A DNA stretch of 64,000 bases from Hyphomicrobium_A sp964493785. Its GTDB lineage: Bacteria > Pseudomonadota > Alphaproteobacteria > Rhizobiales > Hyphomicrobiaceae. The stretch covers positions 124,001 to 188,000 of the forward strand of contig CAZBPM010000004.1 in the NCBI GenBank assembly GCA_964493785.1, written 5' to 3'. Positions 8,969-16,542 of this stretch are shown piece by piece. The notes under the pieces are model-generated. The model saw only the letters and a list, made by a program, of their open reading frames with translations. It searched no databases and was not told the origin of the DNA. How positions within the stretch are numbered: the first letter of the stretch is position 1; the number at the start of each line of letters is the position of its first letter. The position numbers were made by a program, and so were the translations under genes.

Positions 8969-10543
8969 ATGATGCGTTTTATGCGTTTCCATAGCCAAAG
9001 ATCCACGCTCTCGCAGCCAGTGGCTTGCGCCGCCGCCGTTCTCATAGCGGCCCTCGGCGGGGGATGCTCCGCATCGCTTTCCGGTCCGGATTTCAGTTTC
9101 GCCGGTGAACAGAAGCCGCAGCAGACGGCGTCCGGCTACGGCCGCAGCAATCTCGGCAATGACAGCTATGGCGGTGGTGGCGCGCCGTACAGCTCGACGC
9201 GCACGAGCCGCGACAGCAGCGTCACCTCGCAGAACCTGCCTGATGCATCGCCGTCCGCATACTCGGGCGGGCGCACCGGCACGAACTACGCCGCCAACAC
9301 TCGCAACGACAGCGCGAGCTACAACGGCTCCGGCGGCTCGAATTCCTACGGGTCGTCGAACTCGTATGGCTCGTCCAACTCGGGCTCGTCGGCTTCTGGC
9401 ACAAAGCAGGCGAACTACAACTCGTATACGGCGAACGGCCGTTACGGGACGGTGGCGCCTGCCTCGACGGCTTCGACAAACCGCTATGACCCGCAGCCGA
9501 CGCCCTCGCTCGCCAATCCTGGCGATTCGGTCGAGGTGCAGTCGGGAGATACGCTGTACGGCATCTCGCGCCGGCATAACGTGTCGGTCGCCGAGCTCAT
9601 GCAGCTCAACAACATGTCGAGCCCCAACCTCAAGCTCGGCCAGCGGCTCTACCTTCCGCAGGGCGTTGCTGCGCAGCGGTCCGTGTCGCCGCCGACGCAG
9701 ACGGCGAGCATCCAGCCGCCGCCGATTTCAGCCGACGTTTCAGGAAATTCCGGCGGTACGTACACGGTGCGCCCGGGCGACTCGATTTATGGCATTGCGC
9801 GCAGCCACGGTGTGTCTGCGGCTGAGCTTCAGCAGGCCAACGGAATCACCGACGCGCGCGGCGTGAAGGCCGGCGCCGTGTTGCGCATTCCGGGCGCGGG
9901 TGGCGGCAACGTCAGCCAACCGATTCAGCAGGTGGCGGTGGCTCCGGCGTCGTCGGCCCCTGCGCCTTATTATGACAACGCAAGCAGCTCCGGCTCGCAG
10001 CAGGTGCCGCCGATATCTTCCTCGTCGTCGCAGCAGCCGACCATCCTCAACGGCGCGCAGCCGAGCGGCGGGACGAGCTACACGCAGGTGGCGACACGCA
10101 ACGTCAATGACGTAGCGGCGGGGGCTACGGCACCGCCGCGCCAGTCCACGGCTTCGTCGGGTAGCGACAAGCTGCGCTGGCCCGTCAGCGGGCGCATCAT
10201 CAGTGGTTTCGGACAGCGCTCGGACGGCACGCACAACGACGGCATCAACATGTCGGTGCCGCTCGGCACGTCAGTTCATGCGGCTGAGAGCGGCACTGTT
10301 GCTTACGCAGGGTCGGAGCTCAAAGGCTACGGCAACCTGATCCTGCTGCGCCACGACAACGGCTGGGTTACGGCCTATGCGCACAACGACCAGCTTTCAG
10401 TGAAGCGCGGCGACAAGGTGCAGCGCGGTCAGGTGATCGCAACGGCCGGACGCTCGGGCTCCGTCGACCAGCCGCAGGTGCATTTCGAGTTGCGGCAGGG
10501 CTCGAAGCCGGTCGACCCCGTACCGTTCCTCGAGCGGCTCTAG
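8969..10543 (+). CDS. NlpD-like lipoprotein with two LysM domains and a degenerate LytM (M23) domain
   Basis: The N-terminus has a signal peptide with lipobox LGGGC, so the product is probably an outer-membrane lipoprotein. A Ser/Gly/Asn/Tyr-rich linker of about 140 residues follows. Two LysM modules (SGDTLYGISRRHNVSVAEL and PGDSIYGIARSHGVSAAEL) precede a C-terminal M23 domain. In that domain the metal site is degenerate: HNDGIN has Asn where active enzymes have Asp, and QVHFE lacks the first His of HxH. Like NlpD it probably activates a cell-wall amidase rather than cutting itself. I start at ATG 8969, behind AAAGG, rather than at TTG 8948. The gene follows surE. Confidence 0.88.
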   Translation: MMRFMRFHSQRSTLSQPVACAAAVLIAALGGGCSASLSGPDFSFAGEQKPQQTASGYGRSNLGNDSYGGGGAPYSSTRTSRDSSVTSQNLPDASPSAYSGGRTGTNYAANTRNDSASYNGSGGSNSYGSSNSYGSSNSGSSASGTKQANYNSYTANGRYGTVAPASTASTNRYDPQPTPSLANPGDSVEVQSGDTLYGISRRHNVSVAELMQLNNMSSPNLKLGQRLYLPQGVAAQRSVSPPTQTASIQPPPISADVSGNSGGTYTVRPGDSIYGIARSHGVSAAELQQANGITDARGVKAGAVLRIPGAGGGNVSQPIQQVAVAPASSAPAPYYDNASSSGSQQVPPISSSSSQQPTILNGAQPSGGTSYTQVATRNVNDVAAGATAPPRQSTASSGSDKLRWPVSGRIISGFGQRSDGTHNDGINMSVPLGTSVHAAESGTVAYAGSELKGYGNLILLRHDNGWVTAYAHNDQLSVKRGDKVQRGQVIATAGRSGSVDQPQVHFELRQGSKPVDPVPFLERL

Positions 10544-10624
10544 TCGAGAGCAAAGATTCTCGCTTCGGGCCCGTAGGCTCGAACCGATCATGCCAAGTTT
10601 CGCGCGAAGTGAGGGAAGAAGAAT

Positions 10625-10653
10625 GGTGTCAGACCTCGTCGAGGTCTGACACC
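10625..10653. repeat. 29-bp near-perfect palindrome, possible terminator or REP-like unit
   Basis: Two perfect 14-base arms (GGTGTCAGACCTCG and its complement) flank a single central T. It lies 82 bp after the LysM gene in the 220-bp gap before the convergent DUF3175 gene. The downstream GTTTG is too short for a classic T-tract. It could terminate transcription from both sides or be a single copy of a dispersed palindromic repeat. Confidence 0.55.
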
Positions 10654-10763
10654 GTTTGCGGCGCTTGAGGCCGTCTGACCGGCTGGGCCGGTGAGATATT
10701 TAGATCAGAGTCGCGTCGGCGGAAAAAGAGTCTTTTCTGCCACGCGATGTAGCTCAGTTTGCA

Positions 10764-11090
10764 TCATTGCGTCTCGCGGCCGAAAGCTTTGCGCAGCTCG
10801 TCCTTCGCGCGCTGCAGCGTGTTCCGGCGTTCCGGTGACAGCTTGCTGCCGGCGCGATTGATGTAGAACGTCAGCATCGACATTGCCGAACGGTAGGGCT
10901 CGGATTTGCGGCGGCGGCTGCGTTCGGCGGAACGCTTCAGCGAAAGCGCGATGCTTTTGGGATCATCGAGCGTGAAGACATCGCGTTCGAGCGTCATGGC
11001 GTTGCTGTGGCGCGTGACCGGCTGGCTCCACTTGCGCGCCGCGGTGGCGTTGCGGGATTTCGTCTTGGGGCTGGTTCCTGCCGTGGTCAT
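10764..11090 (-). CDS. DUF3175 family protein
   Basis: This small basic protein (108 residues) has the DUF3175 pattern: KWSQPVTRHSNAM, VFTLDDPKSIALSLKRSAE and PYRSAMSMLTFYINRAG. The function of the family is unknown. There is no signal peptide or membrane segment. The Arg/Lys content suggests nucleic-acid contact, but that is a guess. It lies 63 bp downstream of a DUF72 gene on the same strand. Confidence 0.75.
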   Translation of the reverse strand: MTTAGTSPKTKSRNATAARKWSQPVTRHSNAMTLERDVFTLDDPKSIALSLKRSAERSRRRKSEPYRSAMSMLTFYINRAGSKLSPERRNTLQRAKDELRKAFGRETQ

Positions 11091-11153
11091 TCTCCGGTTC
11101 CATTGCTGATTGCCCTGGAAAGAGAACGTAACGATTAGAACGGTAACAGGTTC

Positions 11154-11960
11154 TCAATCGCCAGCGCGTTGCATCAAGGCCATGGCAGCGTGGGGCGCGC
11201 GCACCTTACCCTCGTGGATGAAATAGACGAAGGCGTCGCGCGGCTTCTTCGGCGGCGTATGCTTGTCATCGATGAGCGGCAGGTCTCCGGGGGCGCCCCC
11301 TTCTGTCCACGTCTTTAAACGCTGGGCCCACTTGTCGAGTGCCTTCAGCGGATATCCCGTCTTAACGTCGTCCTTACCCTTCTGGAGACGCGCATAGATG
11401 AAGTCTCCGGTGACATCGGCGATGGCGGGGTAGGTCGCATGCTCTGCGAATACGATGGGTGTCTTGTGCTGGCGCGCCAGGGAGATGAAATCCGGCGTGC
11501 AGAAGCTGTCGTGGCGCACCTCGACGACATGGCGGAGTGTTTTGGTCCCGACCTTGCTTGGCAGTAGTTCGAGGAAAGCTGCGAAGTCGGCTTGGTCGAA
11601 CTTCTTCGTCGGCGCGAACTGCCAAAGCATGGGGCCGAGCTTGTCGCCCAACTCTAGCGGGCCTGAATCGATGAACCGCTTGATGCTGTCGCCGGCCTCG
11701 GCCAGCACGCGACGGTTGACTGCGTAGCGGGGCCCTTTGAGCGAGAAGACAAAGCCCCTGGGCGTTTCATTTGCCCACTTGGCAAAGGTTGCCGGCGTCT
11801 GTGTGCGATAGAAGGTGCCGTTGACCTCGATGGTGGGTACGCGTTCGGAGGCGTAGGTGAGTTCCTTCGCGTGCGGGAGCTTGTCGGGATAGAAGGTGCC
11901 GCGCCAGGGCTCGAAGGTCCATCCGCCCATACCGGCCCGGATCGTGCCGCGCTTCGCCAT
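11154..11960 (-). CDS. DUF72 (YecE-like) family protein
   Basis: This 268-residue protein has the DUF72 TIM-barrel pattern: the start GTIRAGMGGWTFEPWRGTFYP, then VEVRHDSF in the centre, and IYARLQKGKDD with DAFVYFIHEGK near the C-terminus. The molecular function of the family is not established. A second, clearly different DUF72 gene lies at 12665-13402. This copy is divergent from the cupin gene at 12170. Confidence 0.85.
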   Translation of the reverse strand: MAKRGTIRAGMGGWTFEPWRGTFYPDKLPHAKELTYASERVPTIEVNGTFYRTQTPATFAKWANETPRGFVFSLKGPRYAVNRRVLAEAGDSIKRFIDSGPLELGDKLGPMLWQFAPTKKFDQADFAAFLELLPSKVGTKTLRHVVEVRHDSFCTPDFISLARQHKTPIVFAEHATYPAIADVTGDFIYARLQKGKDDVKTGYPLKALDKWAQRLKTWTEGGAPGDLPLIDDKHTPPKKPRDAFVYFIHEGKVRAPHAAMALMQRAGD

Positions 11961-12169
11961 TTTGTCCTCCCGATGTGGTGGCGGCGAGGGTGTCGCCGGC
12001 GCCCGCTGCGGTCAAGCCGCGGCGCTGCAGTATCGTTGCAACGAAGGCAGCATTTCGAAGCTAATCCGGCGTGGTCGCTCAACGGCGCTCAAACCACAGT
12101 TTGGGCCCGGCGTTCCCATGCCCGCGGTGAGCGCAATAAGTTGAGGCCTCAGAGTGCATGGAGGTTCGC

Positions 12170-12664
12170 ATGATTCCTACAGCTCAATCCCCTGGCAAGT
12201 CGGTAGCACCGAAGCGCCAGTCGCGGATGAAGCGCACCAATGACAGTCCGGTGGTCGATACCAATACCCAGGAACGCATCAAGGTGACGAGCGTTGACGA
12301 TCCTCGGGTCAACTGGCGGGCCTCGTTCGCGACGTGCGGAGGCAACCACTCCGAGCAGTCGTCCACCATTGTCTATGAGATCGCTCCGGGTGGACATCTG
12401 GGCTGGCACACCGACGCGACGGAGGAAACGCAGTACATCATCGGCGGGACGGGTGAGCTGCAGATGGAAGACGGCAAGTACAGCGTGGGGCCAGGCAGCG
12501 TGTTCGTGCTGCCGACGAATGTGCGCCATGACCTCGTCAATACGGGGACCGAGCCGCTGCGTGCGGTGGCGTTCTTCGCAGCGGCGATGTTCACCCAGGA
12601 CTTCGACAACGTGATGCTGCCGCCGAAGTCGCACATCCTCGGGACGCCGAACCGGGAAGGCTAG
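12170..12664 (+). CDS. cupin-domain protein
   Basis: This single-cupin protein (164 residues) has a basic N-terminal 40 residues. The barrel contains GGHLGWHTDATEETQYIIGGTGE and a later PTNVRHDLVNTG. The His residues could bind a metal. I place the start at ATG 12170, five bases after a GGAGG, rather than at ATG 12158, which overlaps that ribosome binding site. Substrate unknown. It ends directly before the convergent DUF72 gene and lies between two DUF72 genes. Confidence 0.75.
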   Translation: MIPTAQSPGKSVAPKRQSRMKRTNDSPVVDTNTQERIKVTSVDDPRVNWRASFATCGGNHSEQSSTIVYEIAPGGHLGWHTDATEETQYIIGGTGELQMEDGKYSVGPGSVFVLPTNVRHDLVNTGTEPLRAVAFFAAAMFTQDFDNVMLPPKSHILGTPNREG

Positions 12665-13402
12665 CTACTTTCGACGGACGAGGGTTTGCAGCTCGATGGC
12701 GTTGTCGAGCGCGGCGCCGGCGGCGGTGTTATCGAAGATGCACCAGATGTCGGTTCCGCGCGCTGCGGCCTTGTCGATGCGTGCAGCCAGTGCCGTAAGC
12801 GCATCGCTGGAATACGACGAATAGTACATGCGCGGTGATCCGTGCAGACGGTAGTAGCCGATACCTGACGACGTGGTCGGGGTGGCTGCTCGCTGGATTA
12901 TGGCTGGGTCAGCACCGACGCGGCCGATGTCGAAGCGGCGCAGGAGCGTCGTCGCACCCTGCTCGAACCAGGTTGCGTGGCGCGGCTCGCAGACCACCGC
13001 CCCTGTGAACCGCTGCCGCAAGGCAGTGAAGAATTCCGCTGCGATCCTGTTGTCGAGCGCCATGCTCGGCGGCAGCTGCATGAGGACGACGCCGAGCTTG
13101 CGGCCGAGCCCGGCTATTTCATCCACGAACTGGTCGATCTGATCCTCGGTGGCGGCGAGGCGTGCCGTGTGGGTGATCGACTTCGGCATTTTCACAGAGA
13201 AGCGGAAGGCGGCGGGGGTGCTGCCGGCCCAACGCTCGTAAGTCGTGCGGCGGTGTGGCCGGTAAAACGAGGAGTTGATCTCGACGGCGTTGAAACGGCG
13301 CGCGTACCGGGAAAGGTGCGAGCCATGTCCTGCAAACGCCGCGGCGTTATCCTTGCGCAGCGCCCAGCCAGCGCAGCCTATGCGGATCGATGCGTGGGCC
13401 AT
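12665..13402 (-). CDS. DUF72 (YecE-like) family protein, second copy
   Basis: This 245-residue protein begins IRIGCAGWALRK and has the family motifs NAVEINSSFYRPHR, GVVLMQLPPS, VVCEPRHATWF and YYRLHGSPRMYYSSYSSD. It is closer to mainstream DUF72 proteins than the copy at 11154. Its start overlaps the 3' end of the membrane-protein gene upstream by 25 bp, so it is probably the last gene of a three-gene minus-strand unit headed by the DoxD-DoxA fusion. Function unknown. Confidence 0.82.
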   Translation of the reverse strand: MAHASIRIGCAGWALRKDNAAAFAGHGSHLSRYARRFNAVEINSSFYRPHRRTTYERWAGSTPAAFRFSVKMPKSITHTARLAATEDQIDQFVDEIAGLGRKLGVVLMQLPPSMALDNRIAAEFFTALRQRFTGAVVCEPRHATWFEQGATTLLRRFDIGRVGADPAIIQRAATPTTSSGIGYYRLHGSPRMYYSSYSSDALTALAARIDKAAARGTDIWCIFDNTAAGAALDNAIELQTLVRRK

Positions 13403-14019
13403 GCGGTTCCGGAGAAGGTGAGCAGCAAGAAATTCAGCGCCAGGACGGCCACGACGACGCCAACCGCTCGGAGCAGTCTGCGATGGAATGCATCCTCGCT
13501 GATGAAATCGCCGAGGAGATAGCCGGCGGCTCCGATGACGGGAAACGCCAGCTCGCCGGCTGCCGGGCTGCCGAAGATCACGGGTGGATCAACCCCTCCC
13601 GGCGACCTGCCGATCAGAAATATGAAACCGACCGCCGCGAATGCGATGAGGCTGGGCCACGGATTGCTTTGCTCCAGGAAACGGCCGAGGCTCGGCGCGG
13701 GCAACGGCGTGCCGGACAACCTCGCCGCCATGCGCGCGCCGATAGCGATGGTAACGAGGAAGACGGCCACCGTCAGCGCGGCGGCGATATCGGGATGCAA
13801 AGAGATCCCGGCGACCGAGAACGCGGGTTGCCAGATACTGTCGACAAGCGTGCGCCATGCACCGAGAACGCGGGCAATCGGCGGGCTCATTGGCACGATG
13901 CCGGCAAGCTCGCCCAGCAGTGTCAGCGCCGTTCCCGACACGCCGATGGCAGCTACCGACTCGCGCTTTAGCCATGCCGCGAAACGGCTGGGCCCGGATG
14001 GGGCGATCAGGGTGCCCAT
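13378..14019 (-). CDS. integral membrane protein of unknown function
   Basis: This 213-residue protein has about five hydrophobic segments: GVSGTALTLLGELAGIVPM, the region around ALTVAVFLVTIAIGA, LIAFAAVGFIFLIG, FPVIGAAGYLLGDFI and a C-terminal VVVAVLALNFLLLTF. I do not recognise the family. The start at ATG 14019 overlaps the end of the DoxD-DoxA gene by 13 bp, so the two are probably translationally coupled. A longer reading with a start at 14241 would add a very Arg-rich N-terminus and is unlikely. The coupling suggests a partner in the quinone-linked reaction of its neighbour. Confidence 0.6.
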   Translation of the reverse strand: MGTLIAPSGPSRFAAWLKRESVAAIGVSGTALTLLGELAGIVPMSPPIARVLGAWRTLVDSIWQPAFSVAGISLHPDIAAALTVAVFLVTIAIGARMAARLSGTPLPAPSLGRFLEQSNPWPSLIAFAAVGFIFLIGRSPGGVDPPVIFGSPAAGELAFPVIGAAGYLLGDFISEDAFHRRLLRAVGVVVAVLALNFLLLTFSGTAWPTHRSA

Positions 14020-15098
14020 ACGCCGCGCCAAGTGCTTCCGTCGATCGCCTCGAGCAGCAAGACGCGCGAGGTGCTGTCGCTCGCCTTCAGGGGCGTCGGT
14101 GCGGGGAGCGTGATGGTTGCTCGCGCGCCGGTCTGGCCGCTGAAGCCGAGGCGTTCGGTCTCGAAGTGCGAGGCCCAGACGTAGGGATAGGCATTGCGGA
14201 TTGCGTCGGCGGGCAGGGCGGCGAGCTGAGTTGCGTCCCATTCGGCCAGCTTCTCGCCGGAGCCGTCGAGCAGGGTCGCCGAGACGATGTAGGCGGCGCC
14301 GGTATCGGGACCGGCGTTGACGTAGGCGTCAAAGGTGAGGCTGCCGTTGCTCTCGACCTTCAATCCGGAGATGGCGATGTCATGGTGGTGGAAGTTGACG
14401 CGCGAATGCAGCGGCGACACCACGGCTCCGTACAGGATCTGGTAGGTGATGACGGTGAACAGCGCCGTCGCGACGCCGAGGCGCAGGGCCAATTTGCGCA
14501 TGGTATCGATCGGCAGGAGCCCGCTGAAGATCCATGGCACCCACGAGCGCTGCGGCGTCGAATGCGGTCCGCAGATGAAGCGGGCGTCGAGGGAATAGGC
14601 GCCGGCCCCGGCGAGGAAGATGGCCGAGCTCATGGCGACGCCGGAGACCGCCATCGTCCATTCATCGAGGCAGGTCGAGCCCATCCAGCCGAAGATGAAC
14701 ATCAGGGCGACGTTCAGGCCGATGCTGGCGAAGGCACTGGCGCGGGTCGCAAGGCCGAGCATGAGCCCGAGGCCGACGGCCAATTCGGCGAAGGTCCAGA
14801 GCCAGACGGAAGCCACGATGAGACCGGGGTTCTGTAGCGTCCATTCGATCGGCGCCTGGATCCACAGCGCGCCCGGGAGTGCGTGGGTGAGCTTGGCCGC
14901 GACGAAGCCAGGGAGGTCGAAGTCGAGCTTGACGGCATGATCGACGCCGGCCGTCCCGTGGTAGTCGTAGAAGAGGCGCCGGGAGGCACCGCCCCAGAAG
15001 ATGAAACCCTGGACGAAGCGCGTACCGAGCAGAATCAATGCGGCTAGGGAGAGGTCCGCTGCCGATGGCGTTGCCCGATGCTCTTCCGCGTGCGCCAT
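14007..15098 (-). CDS. DoxD-DoxA fusion, thiosulfate:quinone oxidoreductase-like
   Basis: This 363-residue protein has an N-terminal DoxD-like membrane domain of about four helices (for example LILLGTRFVQGFIFWGGAS). It is followed after another helix by a DoxA-like extracytoplasmic domain starting around HHHDIAISGL. In archaeal and acidophile TQO these subunits oxidise thiosulfate and reduce quinone; that is family knowledge. DoxDA fusions are known elsewhere. The start at ATG 15098 has a strong GGGGAGAA ribosome binding site. No sox or other thiosulfate genes are adjacent, so the substrate here is unproven. Confidence 0.75.
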   Translation of the reverse strand: MAHAEEHRATPSAADLSLAALILLGTRFVQGFIFWGGASRRLFYDYHGTAGVDHAVKLDFDLPGFVAAKLTHALPGALWIQAPIEWTLQNPGLIVASVWLWTFAELAVGLGLMLGLATRASAFASIGLNVALMFIFGWMGSTCLDEWTMAVSGVAMSSAIFLAGAGAYSLDARFICGPHSTPQRSWVPWIFSGLLPIDTMRKLALRLGVATALFTVITYQILYGAVVSPLHSRVNFHHHDIAISGLKVESNGSLTFDAYVNAGPDTGAAYIVSATLLDGSGEKLAEWDATQLAALPADAIRNAYPYVWASHFETERLGFSGQTGARATITLPAPTPLKASDSTSRVLLLEAIDGSTWRGVWAP

Positions 15099-15230
15099 GC
15101 AACTTCTCCCCCTGTCGATGCGAGTTGAACGCATCATTGGCGGGGCAACATTAACCGAAGATGCGCTAAAGCGTACTTACGACGTAGCCGGCAAAAGGCC
15201 GCGTGGGCAGCCTCGCGCGAGGGTCAAGGA

Positions 15231-15656
15231 ATGAGCGAACGCCAACCGCCCGCCATGGGCAGTTTCGATATTGCCGAGATCGCGGCGTCGCTGCCCGAGA
15301 CCGCCGATACGCTGCTGGTCGACCGCTACCTGACCGACCGTCCGTCCGCGAGCGCGCGGGTGTTTCGCGTCTATAGGCCGACGCCTGCGCACTACCATTC
15401 GCAATGCGACGAGTACCTCTATGTGTTTTCGGGGCGCGGGACGTTCTGGATGGGCGATGCCTCGACCAAAGCGGAGTTCGGGCCGGGACAGCTGCTGCAT
15501 TTCGAGCGTGGTGTCGTGCACGCGCTGCCCGACATCATCGAGGAGCCGCTCGTGTTCCTGTCAATCGACAGCCCGCGGCGCGACCCCAAAGACGTCATCT
15601 TCGTCGATGCGGCGGACGGAACGCCGGAGACGTTCATTCGCCAGAGCGGCTACTGA
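15231..15656 (+). CDS. cupin-domain protein
   Basis: This small cupin (141 residues) carries HYHSQCDEYLYVFSGRGTFW with conserved His and Glu, then GQLLHFERGVVHAL with a further His, a complete metal-site set. It ends PETFIRQSGY. The substrate cannot be deduced. It is divergent from the DoxD-DoxA gene and 17 bp upstream of the LssY_C gene, so probably co-transcribed with it. Confidence 0.75.
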   Translation: MSERQPPAMGSFDIAEIAASLPETADTLLVDRYLTDRPSASARVFRVYRPTPAHYHSQCDEYLYVFSGRGTFWMGDASTKAEFGPGQLLHFERGVVHALPDIIEEPLVFLSIDSPRRDPKDVIFVDAADGTPETFIRQSGY

Positions 15657-15673
15657 GGAACATCGGGGGCGAC

Positions 15674-16531
15674 GTGAGACTGCTGATCCGAATATTGCAG
15701 CGTGTCGCCATCTTCGCCATCGGCGCGATCAGCATATGGCTGATCGTGTTCGTGGTGTGGGACTTCGCGGACCAGACGATGCCGATGGCGATTGCGCTCG
15801 GCATCACTTACGCGATGGGCGCGTACGTGATCCTGCCCTATGCGGTTCGAATGGGGCTCAAGGTGCTGCAGCGGCGGCGCGTGCCCAGCTTCACGGTGTC
15901 GGCGGACGGGTTGCCGGCTGATCCGGTGAATCTGGCTCTGTTCGGCACGCTGGACGAGTTGAGGGCTGCATTCGCGGCTATCGGATGGGTCGAAGCCGAC
16001 AAACTATCGCTGTCGTCGTCATGGCGCATGGTGAAGGCATTCGTATTCAACCGGCCGTATCCTAATGCGCCGTTCTCGACGCTGTACCTGTTCGGGCGCG
16101 GACAAGACATCGGTTTCCAGAAGCCGATCGGCGACAGTCCGCGCAAGCGCCATCACGTGCGCTTCTGGGGGAGGCTGCTCGAGGACATTCAGGATATCGA
16201 TACGGCGAGCTTCTGGCTCAACACGGACGTGCCGGCACCGGGTGCGCGGGTGCCGTGGGTGGGCGCTGGGACGCGGGATACGGGTTTCGGGCTGACGAAG
16301 CTGACGTTCCAGATCACGCACGCGACTGATTCCGACACCAATGCCGAGCGCGACTTCATCATCGGGCAGCTGCAGCTGGCGAACGCCATCGGGCCAGTGA
16401 TGTGGGAGCAGTCAGGCGAGCCGCTGGGCAAACGGATCAACCACTATATCACCGACGGCGACGTGGCCCTGGCGGCGCTTGGCAAGGACGCAGAGCTGCC
16501 GGCTGTCGGCTATAGCCCGGCGCAGCGATAG
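15674..16531 (+). CDS. LssY C-terminal domain-like membrane protein
   Basis: This 285-residue protein has two N-terminal membrane helices (AIFAIGAISIWLIVFVVWDF and a second ending at about residue 55). A cytoplasmic domain resembling the LssY C-terminal domain follows, with FGTLDELRAAFAAIGWVEAD, FNRPYPNAPFSTLYLFGR and RKRHHVRFW. The family function is unclear; LssY in Legionella is linked to a type I secretion locus. I use GTG 15674, preceded by GGGGG. The gene ends 11 bp from the convergent RND pump gene. Confidence 0.65.
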   Translation: MRLLIRILQRVAIFAIGAISIWLIVFVVWDFADQTMPMAIALGITYAMGAYVILPYAVRMGLKVLQRRRVPSFTVSADGLPADPVNLALFGTLDELRAAFAAIGWVEADKLSLSSSWRMVKAFVFNRPYPNAPFSTLYLFGRGQDIGFQKPIGDSPRKRHHVRFWGRLLEDIQDIDTASFWLNTDVPAPGARVPWVGAGTRDTGFGLTKLTFQITHATDSDTNAERDFIIGQLQLANAIGPVMWEQSGEPLGKRINHYITDGDVALAALGKDAELPAVGYSPAQR

Positions 16532-16542
16532 ATCGTTGGCGC

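Noticed and set aside
10736..10770. Short tRNA-like stretch (GATGTAGCTCAG)
   Set aside because: It resembles the start of a D-arm, but no acceptor stem, anticodon arm or T-arm can be built around it.
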